Notes under the pieces: model-generated | The model's input: the letters and a program-made list of their open reading frames with translations, nothing else | Database searches by the model: none | Told to the model about the DNA's origin: nothing | Position numbers and translations under genes: made by a program | Assembly: GCF_018069925.1 (NCBI RefSeq) | Contig: NZ_JAGPXB010000001.1 | Location: forward strand, 434,001 to 498,000 | Source of the DNA: Flavobacterium erciyesense | GTDB taxonomy: Bacteria > Bacteroidota > Bacteroidia > Flavobacteriales > Flavobacteriaceae | Direction: 5' to 3' | DNA length: 64,000 nucleotides | Shown here: piece after piece, positions 43,592 through 51,760 of the stretch | Position numbering within the stretch: position 1 is the first letter of the stretch | Layout of the letters: each line of letters opens with the position of its first letter

Positions 43592-44791
43592 TTGAATATT
43601 AATATCGCATTTAATACCATTATTTATATAATGGTATTTTTATTTCCAGGAGTTTTATTTAGGAGAGCCTTTTTCTCTGGAAGATTTAATAAACATTTTG
43701 AATCCGGAAATAGTTTTGAGAGAGTACTTTGGAATATATTAGCAAGCGTCATGATGTTGGCTAGTTTCTGTATATTCATTCATTTATTCAATACTTATTC
43801 TCCATTAAAGGTTCAATTTGAACTAGGTGTTCCTGAACTAACTGACACCTTTTTATGTATTTATGAAAATAAACTTCCCACAATTTTCTCATCTGAAGCA
43901 CAAATAATTCAGACAGGAAATCTACTATTTTCTATTTATGCGTTTTCCTTAATTCTGGGTTTTTTTATTAATCGACTTGTTTTCTTTTTAGGTTTAGAAA
44001 GAAGATTCAGCATCTTTCAATTCCAAAATCACTGGCATTATTTAACTCATTCAACTAAACAAAACAACCTGAATCATTCAATCGGAGATCTTTATTATAC
44101 TCGTGTAGATGTTAAATCTAAAGACGAATTATTTACTGGAAATCTTCACGAAATACTTCATGACAAGGAAGGTAAAGTAGAAGCGATAACGATTAAAGAA
44201 GCATATAAGTTTTATCGACTAAATTTAATTGATGATGCTATAAAAATTGCAGCCATCAATGAACAGATTGATAACAATGATCCAAATGTAATTTTTCATT
44301 CTGAAACTGCTGATTTATTTATTTTCAGAAAACGTATCAAGGGAGATTTATTTACCATACTTAATAATGACTTAGAAAATATTTCCATATCATATATTAA
44401 GATTTTGAATTTTCAAAAAAAAATTCAAAACTTTTTAAAAGTTTTATCTTCAATTTTATTATTACTTGCTGGTATATTTTCGGTTTCTTATGCAATCTGG
44501 GATTTTCAATTATTTACATTCGGAAGTTATTTTAAGAGGCTTCTTTTCTGCATTGTTTCTCCAATAAATTTCGCTATACTTTTACTGATAATTGTGACAG
44601 TTTTTAATATAAAAACATTGAGAATCGAACCGAAAAAGTACTTTAAAGATATCATGAATGCTTTTTTTATTTTAACTCTTTTCTCTATTCCTTTTTTATA
44701 TATATTTGACTTTTTGAGAGGAAGCTACACTATTATAGTAATGTCGATTTATTTATCAGTCTCGAGTTTATTTTTTAAAAAAGAACAATAA
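43592..44791 (+). CDS. Polytopic membrane protein, unknown (cargo module)
   Basis: 399 residues from TTG 43592, with ATG 43631 as alternative. Hydrophobic helices near 1-20, 48-68, 112-132, then a cytoplasmic-like domain of about 150 residues (charged, 140-285), then four helices (about 290-395). No known domain recognised. It lies with its small partner between hicAB and the early operon, a place where prophages often carry defence or exclusion genes; such a role is only a hypothesis. AT content is higher than in the neighbouring phage genes. Confidence 0.6.
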   Translation: MNINIAFNTIIYIMVFLFPGVLFRRAFFSGRFNKHFESGNSFERVLWNILASVMMLASFCIFIHLFNTYSPLKVQFELGVPELTDTFLCIYENKLPTIFSSEAQIIQTGNLLFSIYAFSLILGFFINRLVFFLGLERRFSIFQFQNHWHYLTHSTKQNNLNHSIGDLYYTRVDVKSKDELFTGNLHEILHDKEGKVEAITIKEAYKFYRLNLIDDAIKIAAINEQIDNNDPNVIFHSETADLFIFRKRIKGDLFTILNNDLENISISYIKILNFQKKIQNFLKVLSSILLLLAGIFSVSYAIWDFQLFTFGSYFKRLLFCIVSPINFAILLLIIVTVFNIKTLRIEPKKYFKDIMNAFFILTLFSIPFLYIFDFLRGSYTIIVMSIYLSVSSLFFKKEQ

Positions 44792-44871
44792 TTGTAACAG
44801 CAATCTGAATCTTATTAGCAAGCTTTCATCACTTACTCTGTTGTCGCTACTTTATTTATGGCTCATAAAAA

Positions 44872-45300
44872 TTAAGCTTTTATAAAAACTGGAGCATAAA
44901 ACCTCATAAATGATTTTTTTTGCTTTTTGGAGTATACTTCTTCTGTAAAAATCTCACTGCCTGTCGTTCCGTATAAAAAATAGATGCATTCATTATTGAG
45001 TTTTTCAGGAAGTTCAAAAGCATACATTTTTTCAGGCTTTTTAAATTCACACATAATAGCTCCAACAAACTTGAGAGTGTATTTAAATTTATCAGTTCTG
45101 ATTGTTCCATTTTCCTTTCCGTTTCCGATTTGATTTATTAATTCACCTGGTTTTAATCCAAAAAATTCCTCATTCAAAAAATTAATATTTGCACCAGACA
45201 TTCCAAGGCGATTAGAAACGATTTTTACCTCATAAAAAGGAAGTTTTTCTGTTTTTCTATTCATTAGCTGCAAAGGCTTTCTTTTGGTTGATTCTGGCAT
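44872..45300 (-). CDS. Hypothetical early-operon protein
   Basis: 142 residues, unrecognised, no membrane helix (MPESTKRKPLQLMNRKTEKL then FYEVKIVSNRLGMSGANINF). Last gene of the leftward early operon, 18 bp after the previous gene. Beta-rich, basic. Confidence 0.55.
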   Translation of the reverse strand: MPESTKRKPLQLMNRKTEKLPFYEVKIVSNRLGMSGANINFLNEEFFGLKPGELINQIGNGKENGTIRTDKFKYTLKFVGAIMCEFKKPEKMYAFELPEKLNNECIYFLYGTTGSEIFTEEVYSKKQKKSFMRFYAPVFIKA

Positions 45301-45318
45301 TTGTATTGTATGAAATTT

Positions 45319-45633
45319 TCAAAAATTCAATTCAGATATAAACTGATTCAGTAATACTATTGAATACTGATTATCAGTAATTTTTTTACTTAATAAAATG
45401 CTTTTTAACAAAACAGCCTCATGAATTTCGAAACTCATTGAGTGTCTTTTGTTGTCATTAATGGGCAATTCCTTGTAAAGCACTAATTGCTTATTAGTGA
45501 ACTTTTTGGTTAACGAAAACAGAGTAAATCGGCTTATTATTTTTCCGGCTGTATTGTTGTTCTCTAAATAATAAATTTCCTCCAGGGCGTACCTTATTAC
45601 AAATATGGTATCTGCCTTTAATTTGAAAGTCAT
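45319..45633 (-). CDS. Hypothetical early-operon protein
   Basis: 104 residues, helical and basic, unrecognised (MTFKLKADTIFVIRYALEEI). Overlaps the preceding gene by 4 nt (ATGA). Confidence 0.55.
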   Translation of the reverse strand: MTFKLKADTIFVIRYALEEIYYLENNNTAGKIISRFTLFSLTKKFTNKQLVLYKELPINDNKRHSMSFEIHEAVLLKSILLSKKITDNQYSIVLLNQFISELNF

Positions 45634-45860
45634 TTGGTAAATTTGGCGATCAATTCATTTGATGAAGTATCATAAAACTGCACCACATTAGTTATTGCAA
45701 AAAGCTTACTTTTTTGAAAACGTCTTATCATTCCCTCCATAATAGTTTTTTCGGGTTTGCGGTTCTGCTTCACTGGTGAATACCAAACGGGATTACTTTC
45801 TTTACCCTTGGTTAAAATCACCATTTTTATTTTTGATTTTTCCTTTTCAAATACTGGCAT
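45630..45860 (-). CDS. Hypothetical early-operon protein
   Basis: 76 residues, basic (KGKESNPVWYSPVKQNRKPEK). Unrecognised. Overlaps both neighbours (4 and 14 nt), consistent with a tightly packed operon. Confidence 0.55.
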   Translation of the reverse strand: MPVFEKEKSKIKMVILTKGKESNPVWYSPVKQNRKPEKTIMEGMIRRFQKSKLFAITNVVQFYDTSSNELIAKFTK

Positions 45861-46071
45861 CTAATTGTAATTTTAAATTCTCTATTTTATTTTGCTTGTA
45901 CTCCAGAAGCCTTTTTAGCCTTTCAATTTCTTGCTTTTGTTCCTGGTGATTTTCAAGAGTAAAAAGCAAAACTTTATCGGCAGTTTTTATTTTTTCTGAA
46001 GCTGATATAGTTTCCATCTGCTGCTTTTGCCTTGGTGTAAAACTTCGGATGTAAGTGCTGTTTTTAATCAT
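45847..46071 (-). CDS. Coiled-coil hypothetical protein
   Basis: 74 residues from ATG 46071; an upstream extension to 46134 would run into the methylase gene and is rejected. The second half is a strong coiled coil (LENHQEQKQEIERLKRLLEY). Unrecognised. Confidence 0.55.
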   Translation of the reverse strand: MIKNSTYIRSFTPRQKQQMETISASEKIKTADKVLLFTLENHQEQKQEIERLKRLLEYKQNKIENLKLQLDASI

Positions 46072-46099
46072 AGTAATTGAATAATAGATTATTATTTTT

Positions 46100-46936
46100 T
46101 TACGTAAGCAATAGCTTAAAATCGGGTTCATCATAATTCATCCAAATTACTTCTTGAACTTCACCAGAGCGAATGTTGTTTTTTTTAACTGGTAGTTTTA
46201 CCTTTCTCCAATCTTTGTACAAGTCATTCATTAAGGAGCAATCATAACCACTTAGCATCGCTTTACCTTGTATATTATGTAATTTACTGGCCAGCTCAAA
46301 ATGATCTTCATCGGTATATTCAAAAGCATAATCGTTATACGATTTTCGGCTTCTTTTAGAATATGGGGGATCCAAGTAGAAAAACGCTTTAGGAAAATCA
46401 GCTTTTTCAATAATTACCAATGCATCAAAATTTGTTATCTGAAAATTATTTCTGATAATTTCAGCAACTTCATGCAGTTTTTCAAGTGCATTGAACCATT
46501 TTGAAACTGTTTCGCCGCCCCGCGTGTCGCCATTCTGTTTGGCAAAATGCCAACCCTTGTTTTTTCTGCTGCAACCCAATCCAAAAAAACTTTGCCTAAC
46601 TCTAACATAGAATCTCCTGGCATTTTCTATTTTATCATCGGTTTTTATCCAGCAATTGTCATACTCCTGGTTACTGCATGGAGTTAATAATAACAATCGA
46701 ATTAGTTCCGGTTCATGATCTCGTAGCACTTCAAAAAAATTAGTAATATCTGAGTTGATTTCTTTTGCGGTTTTAATACACGGCCTTGGATAATTTAGCG
46801 AAACCGAAAGTGAGCCTCCAAAAACTTCTACTAAATGAGTGAAGTTTTCAGGGAAATTGGAATACAAATATTCCAACCAAGAAAATTTTCCGCCGAAATA
46901 ATTAAAAGCTATTATTTTATTTTTGTGTCCGCTCAT
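46100..46936 (-). CDS. DNA adenine methylase (D12 class), early operon
   Basis: 278 residues. FNYFGGKFSWLEYL (motif I-like F-x-G-G-K), VEVFGGSLSVSLNY, and FFYLDPPYSKRS (motif IV DPPY) identify a Dam-like N6-adenine methylase. Second orphan methylase of this prophage, in the early operon rather than the late side, so the two may modify different sites or act at different times. Confidence 0.85.
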   Translation of the reverse strand: MSGHKNKIIAFNYFGGKFSWLEYLYSNFPENFTHLVEVFGGSLSVSLNYPRPCIKTAKEINSDITNFFEVLRDHEPELIRLLLLTPCSNQEYDNCWIKTDDKIENARRFYVRVRQSFFGLGCSRKNKGWHFAKQNGDTRGGETVSKWFNALEKLHEVAEIIRNNFQITNFDALVIIEKADFPKAFFYLDPPYSKRSRKSYNDYAFEYTDEDHFELASKLHNIQGKAMLSGYDCSLMNDLYKDWRKVKLPVKKNNIRSGEVQEVIWMNYDEPDFKLLLT

Positions 46937-46964
46937 AGTTAAAAAGTAGATTATTTAAGAACAT

Positions 46965-47357
46965 TTAAACAGTTTCGGGACCGTGTTTAATGACAAAATA
47001 TAATTTGTCTGGTTCTGCTCCCCATTCTGGTTTGCCTGTACTGATTTCAATTCCAAGATGCTGCAGCTCTATTATTTTGCTAGTTTCGCCCACTTTTGGA
47101 TAACCTAAAGTCATTATGTTTTTGTAAAAAGGCACAAAATCAAACATTTTAAGTTTTGATTTACAGATATGATCTATACCTTCATCTCTCATATAATCAT
47201 CGTCCCAATTGTATCCTGTGCAGTAATTGAATACTTTTTTATAATCATATACCAGACGTTTGAACCAATATTGATTGATTTCCCGATAGTCCTCTGTCTT
47301 TTCTGCTTTGGTCAAATAGAACCAGTGCGATTTTAATGTTAATCTTAAATTTCTCAT
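46965..47357 (-). CDS. ASCH/PUA-like domain protein (putative)
   Basis: 130 residues. The N-terminus LTLKSHWFYLTKAEKTEDYREINQYW resembles the phage ASCH pattern (L-T-L-K-x-x-Y/W-F-x-x-x-K-x-x-E-x-R-x-x-x-x-Y-W), and the end GIEISTGKPEWGAEPDKLYF would complete the barrel. ASCH proteins bind RNA or modified nucleosides; the role in phages is unknown. The leader just upstream of its ATG is duplicated before the methylase gene. Confidence 0.6.
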   Translation of the reverse strand: MRNLRLTLKSHWFYLTKAEKTEDYREINQYWFKRLVYDYKKVFNYCTGYNWDDDYMRDEGIDHICKSKLKMFDFVPFYKNIMTLGYPKVGETSKIIELQHLGIEISTGKPEWGAEPDKLYFVIKHGPETV

Positions 47358-47395
47358 GTCTTAACTTTAAAAAGTAGATTATTTAAGGACAGTTT

Positions 47396-49180
47396 TTAAA
47401 AATCACTTAGATCGTAGCGTACAAAATCATATTTCTCGCTTGCCTTTAATGCTTTTTGCTCAATTTTTTCATGCAATTTTTGTGTGAAATCCTCAGGTAA
47501 ATTTTTCTCGACGTAGTTGTACAATTCGGTTAAAGTCAGTTTGTCCTTAAAGAAATTATTAACCACTTTTTCAAATTTTTTCGAATAATTGATTGTTGCA
47601 GCTCTCTTTTTGGCCGCAGCTTCTTGTTTTTGTCTCAAAACTTCCGATTTTTCCTTGTATTTCAGGTGTTCGGAATATTTTTGCTTTGTGTACTCAAAAC
47701 CAACTTCTTTGCTTGATTTTCTTGTAAAATCAAAATAATCAGAAGGGAATAATGGATTTACTGTATTGTTTTTTCGGTACCATGCCATGGCCCAGTGCAA
47801 GCGCCAGCGCATGGCTTTCATTTCACTAAAAACGTTTGATTTGTTGAATGAATTTCCTGTAAAGGCCATGAACTTGCTTAAGTAGTATTGGTTAATCGCT
47901 TTTTTCCAGCTACCAGCGTAGGGAGTGCGGCCCTTCCAAATTTTGGCGCTCATTTTAAAAATATCCTGAATACAAAGCTCGCGGTATTCCTCATTGAGCA
48001 GGGTCCCACTGTATGCTTCGCGCTCAAGGTATTCCAAACGTATAGGCTTGTAAGTATTAAATTTACCCTCAGCCAAATCTACTGCCAGTTCCTGGGGGTG
48101 AACGATCAGTTGCTGTAACTTATCCGAGAGACTGTTGGGAATATTTTCGCTTTTTGGTGAAACTTTAACACTTTCGGCCGCGGCCCCCTCAGCTGGATTT
48201 CCCTCATTGCCGACGGGTGTTCTTGTAAAGAAAATAAAAGAACCGACCGAAGGGAGACCTTTTAAAATGGTAGTTGAGTTTTCAACTTCCTTAATTTGAT
48301 TTTCATTTATAAATGTTCTTGTACTTTCATTATCATTAGGAACTATTTTCCCATCCTCAGAGGTAACGTGTTGATTTTCAGCGTTGACAATTTTACCAGT
48401 TTGGAGGTCCTTCAAAACTAAAATTGTAGGATTAATATGTAATTCAACGGCTCTATTTGAGCCTGCAAAATGATACTCTGTAAACACACCAAATTCCTCA
48501 AGGCGTAGTCTATGGTTTAAAATCGTTTTTTTGCATACAGGAAGGCTAATTACCCCGTTTCTTTTGATTTTGGTAGCTTTCCATGAATTTACTTTGAAAG
48601 CCTCAAGCGGAGTCTTATCAAGAATGCCATGCATCATGTAACGCTTGTTTTTTACCATCAACTGTTGATTGTACAAGCATAGTAAATTCTGAAAAATTAG
48701 TTCAGTAGGATACTTTACAGTAATTAATTTTCGCTTTTGAATCAGCATCCCGTAGGTTTTACAAAACTCGTCTACCTTTTCGTTATACTCTGTTGGGTTC
48801 AGAACCTTGTAGCTTTTGTTTTCAAGAAAAAGCCTCGAGTATTCTTGCTGAATATCCGTAAGGTTGTTAATGTAGGAGCCGTTTTTATCTTTTTTTCGAT
48901 ACTGCCTAACCATCCTGTTATGATCTGCAATTAATTCGTTTTCTGCATCAGCTCTAAAGTTTTTGTGCGCAATGTATTGCCTGTAATTATCCATTGTTTG
49001 GCTAAAGGCTTCGTCAATAATTGCGGGATAAATTGCCTTTATTGGCGCCTGGTTAACAACCTTTTCTACTGCAACATCCAGCTTTATTTGTTTTGTTGCC
49101 TCGGTGGTTCCAAAGCCAAATAGTGTTGATGCAATGTTGAAAACTTTGTTATCTAAGGGTTGATTGTTCCTGGTTCTCAT
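47396..49180 (-). CDS. Putative phage replication protein
   Basis: 594 residues, largest early gene. A winged-helix-like part near 205-250 (ISLPVCKKTILNHRLRLEEF), a linker rich in Glu/Asn/Pro (about 265-345), and a C-terminal domain with a segment (361-412: HPQELAVDLAEGKFNTYKPI onward) that is clearly similar to the small protein at 51757-52014. The size and place fit a replication initiator or helicase loader; not proven. Ends in a basic/coiled region. Confidence 0.55.
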   Translation of the reverse strand: MRTRNNQPLDNKVFNIASTLFGFGTTEATKQIKLDVAVEKVVNQAPIKAIYPAIIDEAFSQTMDNYRQYIAHKNFRADAENELIADHNRMVRQYRKKDKNGSYINNLTDIQQEYSRLFLENKSYKVLNPTEYNEKVDEFCKTYGMLIQKRKLITVKYPTELIFQNLLCLYNQQLMVKNKRYMMHGILDKTPLEAFKVNSWKATKIKRNGVISLPVCKKTILNHRLRLEEFGVFTEYHFAGSNRAVELHINPTILVLKDLQTGKIVNAENQHVTSEDGKIVPNDNESTRTFINENQIKEVENSTTILKGLPSVGSFIFFTRTPVGNEGNPAEGAAAESVKVSPKSENIPNSLSDKLQQLIVHPQELAVDLAEGKFNTYKPIRLEYLEREAYSGTLLNEEYRELCIQDIFKMSAKIWKGRTPYAGSWKKAINQYYLSKFMAFTGNSFNKSNVFSEMKAMRWRLHWAMAWYRKNNTVNPLFPSDYFDFTRKSSKEVGFEYTKQKYSEHLKYKEKSEVLRQKQEAAAKKRAATINYSKKFEKVVNNFFKDKLTLTELYNYVEKNLPEDFTQKLHEKIEQKALKASEKYDFVRYDLSDF

Positions 49181-49526
49181 TCAAGATGAAGTTTAAATTT
49201 TTTAATTGCTTTCTAAGCATCGTTAGACCGGATTCTTTACAGTAAAGACGGCTTTGCATGGCTGGCAACATAATTTCTGTTATTACACAAGTTCGCCAAT
49301 AATAATACTGGGCCTTTTTAGCGGTGATAATTTTCTTAAGTCGCTGCGTTTCTCTCTCAATTACTTCCTTTTTGGGGTTTGTCTCCAGATAGCGTTGTAA
49401 ATCCAGCATAATCTCGTTACGCCTTATCATTCGATTGCGTTCTGATTTAGTCATTTCTTCATGATAATACTTTAGGCGATGCCTATTGTCTTCTATCAAG
49501 TGCTTGATTTGTTGTACTGTTTTCAC
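49149..49526 (-). CDS. Hypothetical coiled-coil protein
   Basis: 125 residues, strongly basic and helical (MKTVQQIKHLIEDNRHRLKY then QRYLETNPKKEVIERETQRL). Overlaps the replication-type gene by 32 nt. Unrecognised; may be a DNA-binding accessory. Confidence 0.55.
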   Translation of the reverse strand: MKTVQQIKHLIEDNRHRLKYYHEEMTKSERNRMIRRNEIMLDLQRYLETNPKKEVIERETQRLKKIITAKKAQYYYWRTCVITEIMLPAMQSRLYCKESGLTMLRKQLKNLNFILNENQEQSTLR

Positions 49527-49543
49527 TATCTGGAATTTAAATT

Positions 49544-49786
49544 TTACAAGCCCGTAGCTTTACATTGCCAAAAAGATGATAATTGTGATTCTATATCTTC
49601 AAAAAAAGTAACACAGTCCGCTTCGGGTAATTCGCTTAGTTCCTGCAATAATCTCCACATTTGCGACATTCCTGCATAAAAGGCTATCTTTCTTTCCTGT
49701 AATTAATCAGCGGGCATTACATCCGCATTCAGTCCTACTGATTCTAAGAAAAATGCAAACTGATTTTCTAGGTTTATTTTTTTCAT
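49544..49786 (-). pseudogene. Small early gene interrupted by an in-frame stop
   Basis: An 80-residue frame from ATG 49786 (MKKINLENQFAFFLESVGLN) is cut by TAA at 49705-49703 and goes on in the same frame for 52 codons (LQERKIAFYAGMSQMWRLLQ) to a stop at 49544. A single C-to-T change (CAA to TAA) explains it. Starts 1 bp after the previous gene's stop. Confidence 0.6.
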
Positions 49787-49787
49787 G

Positions 49788-49985
49788 TTACGTTACTATT
49801 TCCTCTACAATTTTTTGATATTTTGACATAATTGGAGTTATTTTTCTCCAATTCTCTAGTCCCATACAGCGCGCTTGCTGAACGGCATCTGCTATTTGAG
49901 TTATCATTTGCCTTTTGCTTACTACTTTTTGAGCCACTGTATCCAGCGCTTTATAGGCATTGCATTTTTGAATTGTTTTTAGCAT
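49788..49985 (-). CDS. Hypothetical early-operon protein
   Basis: 65 residues, helical, basic (MLKTIQKCNAYKALDTVAQK). Unrecognised. Its start follows a 237-bp stretch without a gene that can fold strongly as RNA. Confidence 0.5.
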   Translation of the reverse strand: MLKTIQKCNAYKALDTVAQKVVSKRQMITQIADAVQQARCMGLENWRKITPIMSKYQKIVEEIVT

Positions 49986-50021
49986 TTTTATTATTTTTTT
50001 AGTTGAATTTAACCTTTCAGC

Positions 50022-50179
50022 CTGGCACTATTTGTGCCAGCGCTTCTAGGGAGTTACTGCTTTTTCAGTGCAGACGGGTTCCTTTAAGCACAAAACTCAT
50101 TAAGTTTTATGCCTTTGTAACAAGGGCGGGAATCGAACCCGCACACTCAACATTAATCTCTCTCATCCTTTTCCTTGCT
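50022..50179 (-). other. Folded noncoding stretch with tRNA T-arm-like element
   Basis: The gap 49986-50222 has no convincing gene. On the minus strand it holds a T-arm GCGGG-TTCGATT-CCCGC (50142-50126). A 7-bp acceptor-like pairing AGCAAGG (50179-50173) with CCTTGTT (50125-50119) frames it. Then come hairpins GCATAAAACT/AGTTTTGTGC (50112-50089) and CTGGCAC/GTGCCAG (50040-50022). No normal D or anticodon arm fits in the 30 nt available. Confidence 0.4.
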
Positions 50180-50222
50180 GTGCGATAGATTCTAAAATGA
50201 CGTCCTTTTGAAACTCCTCTAT

Positions 50223-50429
50223 CTAAGTTTTCGAATCCAGGGTTTGTTTATCTTCACTTTCTTGTTTTGCTAAACGCCTTTCGCAAATCTGTCTTAAATC
50301 ATCAAAGCATTGACTTATTTGCTCTTTCTCGACTTCATCAAACATCACAGACAATTGCAAAACTTCTTTTTGCCGTTGCGTTCGTTTGATATATTCAATC
50401 AAGTTGTTTTTAGAATTTATCAATGCCAT
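50223..50429 (-). CDS. Hypothetical early-operon protein
   Basis: 68 residues, helical and charged (MALINSKNNLIEYIKRTQRQ). The segment FDEVEKEQISQCFDDLRQIC has regular heptads. Unrecognised. Confidence 0.55.
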   Translation of the reverse strand: MALINSKNNLIEYIKRTQRQKEVLQLSVMFDEVEKEQISQCFDDLRQICERRLAKQESEDKQTLDSKT

Positions 50430-50434
50430 AGCTG

Positions 50435-50635
50435 TTATATTACTGGTGGTATGATATGAACCATCCTAAATTCCTGCTCTACTTTAAATCTAAATTCAAG
50501 ATTTTTAGTATTGTGATGCTCCTCTGGAACAATTGAATGAAAATCATCAACAACAAAAGTCATTGTGTTTTTAGGGAATGGAACTTCACATTTAATACAT
50601 TCCTCTAAAAATTTTTCTAACTCTACTAATTTCAT
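50435..50635 (-). CDS. Hypothetical early-operon protein
   Basis: 66 residues, acidic, no membrane helix (MKLVELEKFLEECIKCEVPF). Unrecognised. Spaced 5 bp from the next gene. Confidence 0.55.
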   Translation of the reverse strand: MKLVELEKFLEECIKCEVPFPKNTMTFVVDDFHSIVPEEHHNTKNLEFRFKVEQEFRMVHIIPPVI

Positions 50636-50641
50636 ATGCTA

Positions 50642-50797
50642 CTATTGTTGTAAATGAATAATTCTCTTTGAAGCTAGTATTGTGTTTACTTGCTTGATAG
50701 CAATTAGCACCTCAAAGATTCTTCTTTCTCTGCCGTATAACTCCGCATAGGTTTTGTTATTAAGCGTCCATTTTCCGTTAATGATTACTACCTCCAT
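50642..50797 (-). CDS. Small hypothetical protein (51 aa)
   Basis: 51 residues from ATG 50797 to TAG at 50644-50642, basic (MEVVIINGKWTLNNKTYAEL then YGRERRIFEVLIAIKQ). It exactly fills the gap between its neighbours (2 bp from the LuxR-type gene, 6 bp to the next), which supports it as real. Confidence 0.6.
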   Translation of the reverse strand: MEVVIINGKWTLNNKTYAELYGRERRIFEVLIAIKQVNTILASKRIIHLQQ

Positions 50798-50799
50798 GA

Positions 50800-51399
50800 C
50801 TACTGAATTATTTTGTTATCAATTAATTTTATTGCCAAACCTGTTTTTGAAGAAACATTGCATTTCTCAAAAAGGTTTTTCTTATGTGTATCAAGTGTTG
50901 ATAAACTTATATTTAATTGATCTGCAATTTGTTTGTCACATAAATCAGTGGCTAACAATCTTGCAACTTCCAGTTGTCGCGGGGTAAGTACCTCACCGTC
51001 AATTTTCATTTTTTTACTATTCCAGTGCAGGCAAATACAATTGTCTGAGCAAATGAAATTATCAGCCTCTTGAAGTATCCCATCCGCACAAAAATCTGCA
51101 GTGCTATCAGCAGCACCAAAAACACAAAACGCATAGTGCTCTGTAGCTTCTTTTTGGTTTAAATGTTTCAAGGATTCTAAGGCTTTTTCATCTTTCAGCA
51201 ATCGCTCAAAAACTTGCGCTCTTAATACAGGGTCGATTTCGTCAAATGAAACAGTCGTGCCATTAGTAACCGCATACACTTTTTTGGTGCTTCGATCACT
51301 AAAGAGCTCCGTAGAAAAATCTCCCTTTAACATGCCTGCTGGCAATCGATGAATTAAATTTGGATTATTGAAATCTTTTATTGTACCTTTGTTTTCCAT
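50800..51399 (-). CDS. LuxR-family (GerE HTH) regulator of the prophage
   Basis: 199 residues. C-terminal HTH of LuxR type: LTPRQLEVARLLATDLCDKQ then IADQLNISLSTLDTHKKNLF (about 140-190). The N-terminal part (about 1-130) contains several Cys (FCADGILQEADNFICSDNCI) and may sense a ligand or metal. A regulator of this class in the early operon is a candidate activator for the late promoters or the switch; inference only. Confidence 0.8.
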   Translation of the reverse strand: MENKGTIKDFNNPNLIHRLPAGMLKGDFSTELFSDRSTKKVYAVTNGTTVSFDEIDPVLRAQVFERLLKDEKALESLKHLNQKEATEHYAFCVFGAADSTADFCADGILQEADNFICSDNCICLHWNSKKMKIDGEVLTPRQLEVARLLATDLCDKQIADQLNISLSTLDTHKKNLFEKCNVSSKTGLAIKLIDNKIIQ

Positions 51400-51466
51400 A
51401 GTTATATGTATTTGAACGTTAATATGCTATTTGCCCAAAGTTTCCCGACTTTGGGTTTTTTTTTGA

Positions 51467-51760
51467 CTATTTGTCTTTGTATTTTTTATAGAGTTCAACC
51501 GTAAACTTGTGAAACTTAGTTTGACTCCCGCGGCCTCTTGCTCCCTTTGTAGAAATTTTTAAAGGACAATCCTGTTTTTTCATGTCTTCTTTGATTGTTC
51601 TAATTGATAAATTGCAATGTTCAGCAACCTGGTTAATGGTTGGTTCTTCAACCTCTGACCAATCTTGACGATTGATCAAGAAATTAAACACCTTTTCTGG
51701 TATGATCACAGCCCTAAATCCTGGAGGTATTTCCGTTGTTCTTATATCTACTGTTGTCAT
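51467..51760 (-). CDS. Winged-helix/HTH-like protein
   Basis: 97 residues. A segment PTINQVAEHCNLSIRTIKED (about 40-60) has helix-turn-helix character, followed by a basic tail (KISTKGARGRGSQTKFHKF). Overlaps the upstream gene by 4 nt. Probably binds DNA; target unknown. Confidence 0.6.
   Translation of the reverse strand: MTTVDIRTTEIPPGFRAVIIPEKVFNFLINRQDWSEVEEPTINQVAEHCNLSIRTIKEDMKKQDCPLKISTKGARGRGSQTKFHKFTVELYKKYKDK

Noticed and set aside
50003..50188. 61-residue plus-strand frame
   Set aside because: Contains the antisense T-arm reading (GIEPAHS) and opposes the early operon; no support as a gene.
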